Part shown: positions 8,635-19,707 of the stretch, in pieces | Layout of the letters: every line of letters begins with the position of its first letter | How positions within the stretch are numbered: position 1 is the stretch's first letter | Assembly: GCA_965116765.1 (NCBI GenBank) | Contig: OZ220718.1 | Span: 1,240,001-1,304,000, forward strand | Source of the DNA: JAJEEA01 sp965116765 | Lineage (GTDB): Bacteria; Acidobacteriota; Vicinamibacteria; Vicinamibacterales; UBA8438 | DNA: 64,000 nt | Direction: 5' to 3' | The notes under the pieces: generated by a model | The model's input: the letters and a program-made list of their open reading frames with translations, nothing else | What the model was told of the DNA's origin: nothing | The model's database searches: none | Position numbers and translations under genes: made by a program

Positions 8635-9447
8635 ATGCCGATCGAACCCGTCGACGATCCCCTCGATCCGCGGCTCCGGGACTTCCACGCCGTGCCCGAC
8701 CCCGTCCTGCTCCGCCGGCGCGGCCTCTTCGTGGCCGAGAGCCGGTTCGTGGTGCGCGAGCTGCTGGCCCATCCCCGCCTCGCCACCCGGGCGCTGCTGG
8801 CGACCCCCGCCGCCCTCGACAGCCTCGGGGACCTGCTCGACGCCCGGACCCTCGACACCCTGCCAGTGTACGTGGCCCCGCCCCCGGTGTTGAAGCAGGT
8901 CACCGGATTCCGCGTCCACCGGGGGTGCCTGGCCATCGGGGAGCGACCGCCGGCGGCGACCGACGCCGACCTCCCGGCCCTCGCCACCGCCCGCCTCGTG
9001 GTGGTGCTGGAGCAGGTGGGGAACCCCGACAACCTGGGCAGCATCTTCCGGAACGCGGCGGCCTTCGGCGCCCGATGCGTCCTCCTCAGCCCGGGTTGCT
9101 GCGACCCGCTGTACCGCAAGGCGATCCGGACGTCGATCGGCGCCACCCTGCGGATTCCCTACGGCGAGGTGGCGGACTGGCCGGGCGGTCTCGACCGGTT
9201 GCGCGCCCACGGCTACACGACGGTGGCCCTCGCCCCGGACCCGGACGCCGACCACCTGCAGGCGCTCGCGAGCGCGCCACCGAGCCGGATGGCCCTGGTG
9301 CTCGGCGCCGAGGGGGCCGGACTGAGCGACGAGGCGGTGGCCCGCGTCGACCGGCGCGTCCGCATTCCCATCGCCGACGGCATCGACTCGCTGAACGTGG
9401 CCACCGCGGCCGGGATTGCGCTCTATGCCCTGTCGAGGTGCGCCTGA
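8635..9447 (+). CDS. TrmH/SpoU-family RNA 2'-O-methyltransferase
   Basis: A 270-residue SPOUT (alpha/beta-knot) methyltransferase that transfers methyl from S-adenosylmethionine to a ribose 2'-OH of tRNA or rRNA. The three SpoU motifs are clear: motif 1 NPDNLGSIFRNAAAFG with the catalytic arginine, motif 2 LVLGAEGAGLS, and motif 3 RIPIADGIDSLNVATAAGIALY that forms the knot. The N-terminal 110 residues resemble the substrate-binding domain of the RlmB/TsnR type (LFVAESRFVVRELL). The exact nucleotide target is unknown. No ribosome site is present; a -10-like box sits 6 nt upstream, suggesting leaderless translation. A 20-bp sequence containing the stop codon is repeated 70 bp downstream. Confidence 0.9.
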   Translation: MPIEPVDDPLDPRLRDFHAVPDPVLLRRRGLFVAESRFVVRELLAHPRLATRALLATPAALDSLGDLLDARTLDTLPVYVAPPPVLKQVTGFRVHRGCLAIGERPPAATDADLPALATARLVVVLEQVGNPDNLGSIFRNAAAFGARCVLLSPGCCDPLYRKAIRTSIGATLRIPYGEVADWPGGLDRLRAHGYTTVALAPDPDADHLQALASAPPSRMALVLGAEGAGLSDEAVARVDRRVRIPIADGIDSLNVATAAGIALYALSRCA

Positions 9448-9576
9448 CCGCCTCCGCGCCATGACGTGCAGATCAGCGAGTGGGCCCGGCAGTTCGACAG
9501 GTCGCGGGGCGCCTGACCGCCTCCGCGCGTAGCGCCGAAGTCGCGGGGCGCGCAGGCGGCGGGGCGCGCAGGCGGC
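9440..9576 (+). repeat. Stop-codon-spanning 20-bp duplication plus 16-bp tandem repeat
   Basis: A 20-bp sequence at 9440-9459, which includes the TGA stop of the methyltransferase gene, recurs exactly at 9509-9528. The motif GTCGCGGGGCGC at 9501-9512 recurs at 9540-9551. The unit GGGGCGCGCAGGCGGC is then repeated head to tail at 9545-9560 and 9561-9576. The rest of 9448-9681 shows no gene. Confidence 0.75.
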
Positions 9577-9681
9577 GGGGCGCTCGCCCGCCGGGCTCAT
9601 CGCGGCGGCCGCCACCCGGGGCCGGGCCCTTCCCGGATCGGCCCCGGGCACCGATCTGCCGCAAGCTCGCACGCGAGCGCG

Positions 9682-10455
9682 ATGCGCTACGATAGATCGC
9701 TTCCTCCCGAAACTCCTCGAGCAGGATCGCCCGGTGACGAAGAGGTGCGAATCGGCTGGCGCGTCGGCGTAGTCGGACTGCTCGCGGGGCTCGCCGTCGC
9801 CATCTTCCTGTGGCGACCGGCGGGGGTCGAGGAAACGGTGTCGGCCCTGCGCGGCTGGGCGGACGCTCAAGGGGCGAGCGGGATGGTCGGCTTCGGCGCC
9901 GCCTACGCGCTGCTGGCCCTCCTGTTCGTGCCGGGGGCGGTGCTCACGATGGCGGCCGGGGCCGTGTACGGCGTCGGGTGGGGCCTGGTGGTGGTGGCCG
10001 TGGCCACCACCGTGGCCGACGCCGCCGCGTTCCTGCTGGGGCGCCACGTGGCGCGCGCCGCGGTCCTGCGGCTCATGCACCGCTACCCCCGCTTCCGCGT
10101 CGTCGACCGCGCCATCAGCCGCGGCGGCTGGCGCATCGTGGCCCTCGTCCGCCTCAACCCCACCCTGCCCTACAGCGCCAGCAACTATCTCTTCGGGGTC
10201 ACCGGCGTGCCGTTCCTGACATTCCTGGCCTCGAGCGCCGTCTTCACCCTGCCGGGCGCGTGGGCCTATCTCTACGCGGGCTTCGTCGGGGTCGAGACCC
10301 TCGCCGGCGAGGCGCGCACCACCGCCGAGTGGGGGGTTCTCCTGTTCGGCCTCGCGGTCACGGTGGCCGCGATCGCCTACGTCACCGTCCTCGCCCGCCG
10401 CGCGCTCGACGAGATGAACGACCGGGAACCGCCCCCCAGAGAGTCGGCGCCATAG
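9682..10455 (+). CDS. TVP38/TMEM64-family (VTT/DedA-like) inner membrane protein
   Basis: A 257-residue integral membrane protein with about six hydrophobic segments. It carries the VTT-domain signatures FVPGAVLTMAAGAVYG, FLLGRHVAR, and the re-entrant-loop motif RLNPTLPYSASNYLFGVTGV, with the conserved Arg-Leu-Asn-Pro and Asn-Tyr. Relatives include DedA/YdjZ proteins implicated in lipid or undecaprenyl-phosphate flipping, so a role in membrane lipid transport is likely but not shown. The start is uncertain. A -10-like TACGAT at 9688-9693 overlaps the first codons of the ATG start, so translation may instead begin at the in-frame GTG at 9745. The stop codon lies inside a 22-bp sequence repeated 61 bp further on. 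Confidence 0.8.
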   Translation: MRYDRSLPPETPRAGSPGDEEVRIGWRVGVVGLLAGLAVAIFLWRPAGVEETVSALRGWADAQGASGMVGFGAAYALLALLFVPGAVLTMAAGAVYGVGWGLVVVAVATTVADAAAFLLGRHVARAAVLRLMHRYPRFRVVDRAISRGGWRIVALVRLNPTLPYSASNYLFGVTGVPFLTFLASSAVFTLPGAWAYLYAGFVGVETLAGEARTTAEWGVLLFGLAVTVAAIAYVTVLARRALDEMNDREPPPRESAP

Positions 10456-10528
10456 ACCCGGGTCAGACCGAGGCCACCGGCGCGGGCGGGGCGCCGTCCT
10501 CAGAGCCGGCGCCATAGACCCGGGTCAG
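10446..10528 (+). repeat. Two copies of a 22-bp element containing the palindrome GACCCGGGTC
   Basis: Exact 22-bp copies at 10446-10467 and 10507-10528, 61 bp apart. Each begins GGCGCCATAG and contains the palindrome GACCCGGGTC. The first copy includes the stop codon of the VTT gene; the second lies 4 bp before the stop of the convergent oxidoreductase gene. A role as a convergent terminator or an intergenic repeat is possible. Confidence 0.7.
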
Positions 10529-10532
10529 ATGC

Positions 10533-11587
10533 CTACTCCTGCACGCTGACGACGGTGTTGCCGCGGCCCCGGTTGTGCTCGAAGAGCTCGAACGCCTCGA
10601 TGAACCGTTCCAGCGGAAAGAGGCGGTCGACGCGCGGCCTGATCGCGCCGCCCGCGAGGAAGTCGAGGATCTCGGCCACGTTCTGCTGGTGCCCGTCCGG
10701 ATGCCTGGTCGCCCACGCCCCCCACATGCTGCCCATGAGCACGGCCTGCTTGATGAGGACCATGCCCGGGCGGATCGGCCGCTGCCCGGCCGTGAAGCCC
10801 ACCAGGCAGATCCGGCCCAGGGGCCGGATGACCGACAGCAGCGCCGCCTCGAACAGTCGCCCTGCACCATGTCGAGCACGACGTCGACCCCGGCGGGGTG
10901 GCCGAGCTCGGCCGACGCCCGGCGGACCTCGTCCTTGAAGCGCCGGTAGCCGTCGCGGTCCGCGCCGTAGCAGAGCACGCGGTCGGCCCCCGCCTCGGCC
11001 GGCGGCTCCCGCTTCTCGGGGGTGCTGACGCCGGCGATGACCCGGGCCCCCATCGCCTTGGCCAGCTCCACCGCGGCCATGCCGACGCCGCCCGACGCGC
11101 CGTCGACGAGGACCAGGCTGTCGGCGGTCGTCTCGCCGAGGACCTTCAGCGAGTAGTAGGCGGGAAAGAAGTTGCGGCCGAGGTTGGCGCAGGCGGCCAG
11201 GTCGACCCCCGCGGGCACGCGCCAGACCGACGACGCCGGCACCTTGACGACCTCGGCGAGGCCGCCGATGCTCATCTGGGCGACGACCCGGTCGCCCGGC
11301 TGCACGCGGTCGGCGTCGGCCTCGATGACGGTCCCCGACACGTCCATGCCCGGCACGTAGGGCAGGCCGGGCTTGTGCTGGTAGAGCCCCTGCGCCTGCA
11401 ACGCGTCGGGGTACTGCACGCCGGCGTAGTGCGCGCGCACGAGCACGTGCCCCGGCTCGTTCACCGGGCGCGGAATCTCGTCCAGGGTCAGGACGTCGCG
11501 CAACGGGGCGGGAGCGGGAATCGGCTTCCCCCGGTCGTCGAGACCGGCGTAGCGGTGGCAACGGACGGCACGCATCACATCACTCAT
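10533..11587 (-). pseudogene. NADPH:quinone oxidoreductase family (zinc-free MDR), single frameshift
   Basis: The product is a zinc-independent medium-chain reductase that would reduce quinones or enones with NADPH. The N-terminal part is in one frame (VLVRAHYAGVQYPDALQAQG, PGMDVSGTVIEAD, nucleotide loop GASGGVGMAAVELAKAMGA) down to VVLDMVQGD. The C-terminal part continues in another frame (LFEAALLSVIRPLGRICLVGF to NTVVSVQE). Comparing the two shows GGCGACTG where GGCGACCTG is expected, that is, one lost C near 10860. Restoring it gives a normal protein of about 350 residues. The ATG at 11587 is preceded by AGGA at a good distance. Either the gene is dead or the assembly has an indel here. 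A clean break with no other damage slightly favours sequence error. Confidence 0.8.
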
Positions 11588-11668
11588 CTCATCAATCCTG
11601 GCAGGCAGTGAAAGCGCGGGCATTGCTCCGGATCGCGGCTGGAGGCCCATGGCGGACCCGCGCGCCGA

Positions 11669-11674
11669 TATGAT
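11669..11674 (+). promoter_or_regulatory. -10 box TATGAT upstream of the phosphotransferase-enolase pair
   Basis: TATGAT ends 8 nt before the GTG start at 11683; no ribosome site is present, so this looks like another leaderless promoter. It would drive both 11683-12762 and the overlapping enolase-like gene. Confidence 0.45.
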
Positions 11675-11682
11675 AAGTCACC

Positions 11683-12762
11683 GTGCCGGAACCCGACCCA
11701 GCCATCCTCGACGCCCTGCGCCGGCTGCGGCTCGTCGGCGCGGACGAGACGCCGGCGATGAACCCCCTGCCCGGCGGGGTGTCGTCGGACATCTGGCGCG
11801 TCGACCTCCCCGGCGGGACGGTCTGCGTCAAGCGGGCCCTCGCCCGCCTCAAGGTCGACGCGGTGTGGGAGGTCCCCGTCGAACGGAGCCGCTACGAATG
11901 GGCGTGGATGCGGGAGGCGGCCCGCGTCGACCCGTCGTGGGTGCCGCCCCTGGTCGCACAGGACCCCCGGTCGAGCTGTCTGGTCATGGGGTTCCTCGCT
12001 CCCGCCGACCACCCGCTGTGGAAGGCACAGCTCCGCCGCGGCGACGCCGACGAAGGGACGGCGCGGGAGGTCGGGGCCCGGCTCGCCGCGATTCACCGCG
12101 CAACCGCCGGCCGCGCCGACCTCCGCGACCGCTTCGACACCGGCGGCATCTTCCACGCCATCCGGCTCGAGCCGTACCTGCTCGCCACCGCCGAACGGCA
12201 TCCCGACCTCGGCCCGCGCCTCGGCGGCCTCGCGGAGGCGACGGCGAAGACGCGGCTCGCCCTGGTGCACGGCGACGTCAGCCCCAAGAACATCCTCGTC
12301 GCCCCCCGCGGCCCGGTGTTCCTCGACGCCGAGTGCGCGTGGTACGGCGACCCCGCGTTCGACGTCGCCTTCTGCCTGAACCACCTGCTGCTCAAGTGCC
12401 TGTGGACGCCGGCCGCGACGCCCGGCTTCCTCTCCTGTTTCGACGGACTGGCGGACGCCTACCTGGAAGGCGTGGACTGGGAGCGGCGCGAGCGCCTGGA
12501 GGCGCGGGCGGCGGCTCTGCTGCCCGGCCTGCTGCTGGCCCGGGTCGACGGGAAGTCGCCGGTCGAGTACCTGACCACGGACGAGGCCCGGGACCACGTG
12601 CGGGGGGTGGCCCGTCGCCTGCTCCTGGAGCCGGTCGAAGCCCTGGCCGCGGTGCGGGAAGCCTGGGCGTCGAGCCTGGCCCGAGCATGCCGGCACGAGT
12701 CCCCGGATTCGACGGTGCGCGCGCCAGGACCGTCTCCATGCCGGCAGACGACCAGGGAATGA
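11683..12762 (+). CDS. APH-family phosphotransferase (small-molecule kinase)
   Basis: A 359-residue cytoplasmic kinase of the aminoglycoside-phosphotransferase/choline-kinase fold. Seen: N-lobe lysine in TVCVKRALARL, catalytic loop LALVHGDVSPKNILV (HGDxxxxN, Brenner motif), and metal-binding FLDAECAWYGDPAFDVAFCL (DxE-type DFG equivalent). It phosphorylates a hydroxyl on a small molecule; the substrate is not readable. The start is a GTG with a -10 box just upstream. Its TGA overlaps the ATG of the enolase-like gene by four bases (ATGA), so the two are translationally coupled, suggesting that kinase and enolase-fold enzyme act on the same compound. Antibiotic resistance is a possible but weaker reading, since the pairing points to metabolism. 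Confidence 0.8.
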   Translation: MPEPDPAILDALRRLRLVGADETPAMNPLPGGVSSDIWRVDLPGGTVCVKRALARLKVDAVWEVPVERSRYEWAWMREAARVDPSWVPPLVAQDPRSSCLVMGFLAPADHPLWKAQLRRGDADEGTAREVGARLAAIHRATAGRADLRDRFDTGGIFHAIRLEPYLLATAERHPDLGPRLGGLAEATAKTRLALVHGDVSPKNILVAPRGPVFLDAECAWYGDPAFDVAFCLNHLLLKCLWTPAATPGFLSCFDGLADAYLEGVDWERRERLEARAAALLPGLLLARVDGKSPVEYLTTDEARDHVRGVARRLLLEPVEALAAVREAWASSLARACRHESPDSTVRAPGPSPCRQTTRE

Positions 12763-14057
12763 CCGACTCCCCCCACCGCATCGCCCGAGTCTCCGCTCGC
12801 CGGGTCTGGGACTCCCGCGGCCGGCCCACCGTCGAGGCCGAGGTGCACCTCCCCGGCGGGGTCAGCGGGCGCGCGACGGCCCCCGCGGGCGCGTCGACCG
12901 GCCGCGGCGAGGCCGTCGACCTGCGCGACGGCGGCGACGCCTTCGGCGGCTACGACGTCACCCGCGCCGTCGGGCGGATACGCGACATCGTCGCCCCCGC
13001 CCTGCGGGGTCTGGACGTGACCGATCAGGCCGGTATCGACCGCGCCCTGATCGAGCTCGACGGCACTCCGGACAAGCGCCGGCTGGGCGGCAACGCGTGC
13101 ATCGCGGTCTCGATGGCGGCGCTGCACGCCGCCGCCGGCGGCGCCCGGCAGCCGCTGTGGCGATACCTGCTGGGCGACGGGCCGGCGCTGCTGCCGCTGC
13201 CCGAGATCCAGATCTTCGGGGGCGGCGCCCACGCGGGGCGGCGGGTCGACGTCCAGGACTTCATGGTGATGCCCGTCGGCGCGTCCAGCTTCGCCGAGGC
13301 CCTCGACTGGACGGCCGAGGTCTACCGGGCCGCGGGCGCGCTGATGGCGGACGCCGGACGGCTGCAGGGCGTCGCCGACGAGGGAGGGTACTGGCCCGCC
13401 TTCGACACCAACGAGGAGGCCCTCGAGTTCCTGCTCCGGGCCATCGAAAACGGCGGACGCATGCCCGGAGACGAGATGGCGATCTCGCTCGACGTCGCCG
13501 CCTCCGAGCTCTACCGGGGAGGCCGCTACCACCTCGGCCTCGAGCGCCGGGCCGTGGACAGCGACGGCCTCGGCGACCTCCTCGCCGGCTGGATCGAGCG
13601 CTATCCCATCGTCTCCATCGAGGATCCGCTGGCCGAGGACGACACGGCCGGCATGCGGCGGTTCACGGCCGCGGTCGGCGGCCGGGTGCAGGTGGTCGGC
13701 GACGACTATCTCGTGACCGACGCGGCCCGGGTCGAGCGTGCGGCCCGCGACGGCGCCTGCAACGCCCTCCTCGTCAAGCCCAACCAGGCCGGCACGGTGA
13801 CCGAGACCCGGGCCGCCCTCGACGCGGCCCGCCGCGCCGGCCTGGGCACCATCGTCTCCGCCCGGTCGGGCGAGACCGAGGACGTCACCATCGCCCACCT
13901 CGCGGTCGGCTGGCGGGCGGGGCAGCTCAAGGTGGGCTCGTTCTCCCGCTCCGAGCGCATGGCCAAGTGGAACGAGGTGCTGCGCATCGAGGAGGCGCTG
14001 GGCGAGGGGGCGGAGTTCGCCGGCGCCCGGCCGCTCCCCCGTCCCCCGGCCGCGTGA
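12759..14057 (+). CDS. Enolase-family protein with altered catalytic residues (divergent enolase paralogue)
   Basis: A 432-residue protein aligned end to end with enolase: WDSRGRPTVEAEV, GASTGRGEAVDLRDG, GVADEGGYWP, SLDVAASELY, IVSIEDPLAEDD, VVGDDYLVTD, LLVKPNQAGTVTETRAA, SERMAKWNEVLRIEEAL. Metal ligands (D245, E288, D315), the DEGG glutamate E208 and lysine K340 are kept. Three positions that are near invariant in true enolases differ: the Glu of QEFM is Asp (D167), the His of SHRSGETED is Ala (A368), and HADNNVD reads HAGRRVD. It may therefore dehydrate a substrate other than 2-phosphoglycerate. The start at 12759 overlaps the upstream kinase stop (ATGA); an in-frame ATG at 12738 is the alternative. 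The family is certain; activity on 2-phosphoglycerate is doubtful. Confidence 0.85.
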   Translation: MTDSPHRIARVSARRVWDSRGRPTVEAEVHLPGGVSGRATAPAGASTGRGEAVDLRDGGDAFGGYDVTRAVGRIRDIVAPALRGLDVTDQAGIDRALIELDGTPDKRRLGGNACIAVSMAALHAAAGGARQPLWRYLLGDGPALLPLPEIQIFGGGAHAGRRVDVQDFMVMPVGASSFAEALDWTAEVYRAAGALMADAGRLQGVADEGGYWPAFDTNEEALEFLLRAIENGGRMPGDEMAISLDVAASELYRGGRYHLGLERRAVDSDGLGDLLAGWIERYPIVSIEDPLAEDDTAGMRRFTAAVGGRVQVVGDDYLVTDAARVERAARDGACNALLVKPNQAGTVTETRAALDAARRAGLGTIVSARSGETEDVTIAHLAVGWRAGQLKVGSFSRSERMAKWNEVLRIEEALGEGAEFAGARPLPRPPAA

Positions 14058-14107
14058 GCCCGAGCCGACCCGCGGTCGAGACCCCGCTTGCGCCGCGCGT
14101 TGCCGGC

Positions 14108-14136
14108 TTCCCGCCGAGCCGCCGGCCGGGTATACT
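14108..14136 (+). promoter_or_regulatory. Candidate promoter of the GlcG-like gene
   Basis: TTCCCG (14108-14113), 17-bp spacer, TATACT (14131-14136), about 105 bp before the ATG at 14243. The -35 match is weak; the -10 match is good. The same TTCCCG/TATAAT combination recurs upstream of the amidase gene at 51.7 kb. Confidence 0.35.
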
Positions 14137-14242
14137 CACCGCGCTCGACACCGATCCGGTACGGGGCCTTGGCAGAAGCGCCCAGTTTCATCGAAGGCCA
14201 GTAGTAGCGGATCCCCTTTCACACCATTGTCGGAGGAATCTC

Positions 14243-14731
14243 ATGCTTGCACGTCGCTGTCTCGTCGCTCTCTGTCTCGCCGCCCTCGCGCTGACCGCGG
14301 CCCCCGCCGCCGCCCAGACCGAAGACCGGCCCATGCTCACCGGCACCGCCGCCATGACGATAGTGCACGGCTGTCTGGCCAAGGCCCAGGAGGAAGGGTG
14401 GCGCATGCACATCGCGGTCATGGACAACCACGGCAACCTGAAGGCGTATCTCCGGATGGACGACGCCCAGCTCCTGTCGCACGACGTGGCGATGGCCAAG
14501 GCCCACAGCTCGGCCGCCAGCCCGCGGTCGACGCAGCAGTGGGGCCAGATGGCGTTCGGCAACGGCGTCTCCGCCGCCGCCTTCGTGCCCGGCCTGAACT
14601 ACTTCGAGGGCGGACTGCCCATCATGACCGCCGACGGCCAGCACATCGGCGGCATCGGGGTCAGCGGCGACACCGGCGCCAACGACGCCATCTGCGCCCG
14701 GGCGGGCATCGACGCCGCCGGCCTGGAATAG
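14243..14731 (+). CDS. Exported GlcG/HbpS-family protein (heme-degrading-domain superfamily)
   Basis: A 162-residue protein with a signal peptide (about 1-25, ending APAAA-QT) followed by one GlcG/HbpS domain: HIAVMDNHGNLKAYLRMDDA, SHDVAMAKAHSSA, FVPGLNYFEGGLPIM and GQHIGGIGVSGDTGANDAICARAGI are the family landmarks. Members bind haem or corrinoids (HbpS, PduO C-terminal domain) or are of unknown role (GlcG), so the export signal suggests a periplasmic tetrapyrrole or metabolite-binding function. This is inference. The ribosome site GGAGGA ends 5 nt before the ATG. Single-gene unit with its own candidate promoter. Confidence 0.8.
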   Translation: MLARRCLVALCLAALALTAAPAAAQTEDRPMLTGTAAMTIVHGCLAKAQEEGWRMHIAVMDNHGNLKAYLRMDDAQLLSHDVAMAKAHSSAASPRSTQQWGQMAFGNGVSAAAFVPGLNYFEGGLPIMTADGQHIGGIGVSGDTGANDAICARAGIDAAGLE

Positions 14732-14758
14732 GAGTCTTCACCGGAACGCAGGCAGGGT

Positions 14759-14818
14759 CCCCGCGGCGGTGGTCGCGGGGGCCTGCCCCGACCGTCGGCG
14801 GCCGGCGCAGCCGCGGGG
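14759..14818 (+). terminator. Possible 3' hairpin of the GlcG-like gene
   Basis: Nine-base arms CCCCGCGGC (14759-14767) and GCCGCGGGG (14810-14818) enclose a 42-nt GC-rich loop, starting 28 bases after the stop at 14731. No U-run follows, so intrinsic termination is uncertain. Confidence 0.3.
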
Positions 14819-14878
14819 CGGCCCTGGCGGGCTGACAACGCATCGGATTCACAAGCGCGACAGCGCCACTGAGAGGCA

Positions 14879-15841
14879 ATGGCAATGCAGAAGCAACAGA
14901 CGTGGATCGGCGTTCTCGTCGCGGCGGCGCTCCTCGCTCCGACCGCGCCGCCGGCGCAGGCGCAGGACGCGGCCGCGAAGTTCGTGCAGGTGGCCAGCAG
15001 CTACCGGCTCGTGCCCAACGTCACCTACCTGCGGGCCGGCGGCGTCGACCTCAAGCTCGACGTCTACCAGGCGCGAAGCGCGAGCCCCCGCCCGACCCTG
15101 CTCTACATCCACGGCGGCGGGTGGACCAACGGCAACAAGGAGAGCTCGGCCCTGACCTTCCTGCCCTACCTGGAGATGGGCTGGAACGTCGTCAACGCCG
15201 AGTACCGCATGGCCGACGACGCCCACGCCCCCGCCGCCGTCGAGGACTGCCGCTGCGCCCTCCGCTGGATCTACCGCAACGCCGAGCAGTACGGCTTCGA
15301 CCTCGACCGCATCGTGGTCAGCGGCAACTCCGCCGGGGGGCACCTGTCGCTCACCACCGGCATGCTGCCGGCGTCGGCCGGCCTCGACCGCCAGTGCCCC
15401 GGCGACCGCAACCGGACGTGGTCGACGGGCGCCAGGTCGACGGCCGAGCTCAAGGTGGCCGCCATCGTCAACTGGTACGGCATCACCGACGTCGTCGACC
15501 TCATGCAGGGCCCGCCCGGGACATCGGGCAACTTCACCGAGGCCTGGCTCGGCAGCCGCAGCGACCGCGGCGAGGTGGCGGCCCGGGTGTCGCCGCTGAC
15601 CTACGTGCGGCAGGGCATTCCGCCGATCCTGACCATCCACGGCGACGAAGACAGCATCGTGCCCCACGCCCACGCGGTGCGCCTGCACGAGGCCCTCGAC
15701 CGGGCCGGCGTGCCGAACCGCCTGCTGACCATCGAGGGCGGCGGCCACGGCGGGTTCAGCCTCGAGGAGAACCTGCACATCTACGCGACCATCCGGTCGT
15801 TCCTCGATTCGCACGGCCTCGGCCCCGCGCCGTCGAACTGA
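14879..15841 (+). CDS. Exported alpha/beta-hydrolase, acetyl-esterase/BD-FAE type
   Basis: A 320-residue secreted serine hydrolase. Signal peptide about 1-30 (ends PPAQA-QD). The catalytic apparatus is visible: oxyanion hole YIHGGGW, nucleophile elbow SGNSAGG, acid in ILTIHGDEDSIVPH, and histidine in IEGGGHGGFSLEEN. The YRMADDAHAPAAVEDC segment is typical of the hormone-sensitive-lipase/BD-FAE esterases that remove acetyl or short acyl groups from carbohydrates or other small esters. The true substrate is unknown. Two start codons are possible: ATG 14879, or ATG 14885, which is better spaced (8 nt) from GAGAGG at 14871. Confidence 0.85.
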   Translation: MAMQKQQTWIGVLVAAALLAPTAPPAQAQDAAAKFVQVASSYRLVPNVTYLRAGGVDLKLDVYQARSASPRPTLLYIHGGGWTNGNKESSALTFLPYLEMGWNVVNAEYRMADDAHAPAAVEDCRCALRWIYRNAEQYGFDLDRIVVSGNSAGGHLSLTTGMLPASAGLDRQCPGDRNRTWSTGARSTAELKVAAIVNWYGITDVVDLMQGPPGTSGNFTEAWLGSRSDRGEVAARVSPLTYVRQGIPPILTIHGDEDSIVPHAHAVRLHEALDRAGVPNRLLTIEGGGHGGFSLEENLHIYATIRSFLDSHGLGPAPSN

Positions 15842-16240
15842 CGGACAGCTTCAACCGAAGATCGCTTGAAGGCTGCCGGTGCGAGCACGCCGCTCGCCCG
15901 GTGGCCTTCACCGGCACCGACCGGCGCCACGGACGATCCCCGGACCCTCCATCCCGGACGGCACATCGAGGCCGGCGGATTCCTCGCCACGAAACGCAAA
16001 CATGGGGATCGGCTGCGCTACAATGGCGCTCCCGGTCGAATCTGCGGGTGAGGTTGCCTGCCGCGCGCGGCGGGTCGTGTCTCCCAAGGCGGTCACCCGA
16101 ACAGGAGGGCACCGCCGCGCACCGGCGCGGGGCACGCCGGCATGAACAATCCGCGCGGCGGTCCGTAGTTCAACGCGTCGACCCGAGCGGCAACCCCGGG
16201 CACGTCGAATCGTCAGTCGGAACGACATCGAGGGCCAGCC
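15842..16240. other. 399-bp intergenic region without a supported gene
   Basis: No convincing coding frame. A -10-like TACAAT at 16019-16024 on the plus strand could belong to a promoter for the M16 peptidase gene 16241, giving a leader of about 210 nt. No -35 match, riboswitch consensus or repeat was recognised. Confidence 0.4.
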
Positions 16241-19165
<2,925 letters not shown>

Positions 19166-19191
19166 CCGAAACGGCGGCCGCAGCTAGTTCA

Positions 19192-19256
19192 GTTCGGCCC
19201 GTAGTCTCGGTCCTCCTTGATCACCGAGTCTCGTTCAGCACGTTCTGGACGTCGAA
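19192..19256 (-). pseudogene. Fragment of a TonB-dependent receptor 3' end (matches 27.4 kb receptor)
   Basis: Read on the minus strand, the segment encodes FDVQNVLNE, then a one-base shift, then VIKEDRDYGPN and a stop. The intact receptor at 27374-30355 has FDVYNVLNENAVIEEDRNYGPN near its C-terminus. Nucleotide resemblance is evident over about 60 bases, with one deletion. It is a decayed copy of the receptor tail, in the same orientation as the intact gene 8.2 kb away. Confidence 0.75.
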
Positions 19257-19707
19257 GGATGCGGATCCGGCTCTCGAGGCCAGCGTGGGTCTTGCTGCCG
19301 CCTGCCACTCGCGGCAGTGCCAACCGCACCTACCCTCTCGCGCATCGACCACGGCAGCCACCCTTCCTCCGCGGGCAGGTATTCTACGCATACCCGGTTG
19401 GCTTTGATGCAGGTCAAGGCCCGTTCGTGTTCTTCATGTCACATTAACGTGGGAGGAGGAAGAGCGTCCTTCGGCACCCGCTCCGACCAATCGCTCCGGG
19501 CAGATGGACGCTCCGACATTGGAGGCGTTCGCGGCCCCAAGGTACCAGCCGGGCCTCACGGCAACATGGATCCAACGCCACTTCCGCATTGACTATGGTC
19601 GCGGCAACCAGCTTCCCTCGCCAACCGCGCCCTGCCGCCGCTTCTCCACCACGGAATCCCCAAAGCACTGGGCAGAGGCGACTTCCCTTGGGGCCGACGT
19701 CAAGCAG
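19257..19707. other. 451-bp stretch without a supported gene, lower GC
   Basis: No frame here shows family resemblance. Base composition is less GC-rich than the M16 gene before it, which marks the left end of the accessory island. The frame leading into the small protein at 19708 is open from 19504 but its codon use and residues look non-coding until the ATG at 19708. Confidence 0.4.

Noticed and set aside
9448..9681. CRISPR-like array from the short repeats
   Set aside because: Units are 16-20 bp, adjacent or irregularly spaced, without unique spacers of constant length.
19504..19707. Upstream extension of the RHH-like protein
   Set aside because: Residues look non-coding and no ribosome site supports the earlier start.
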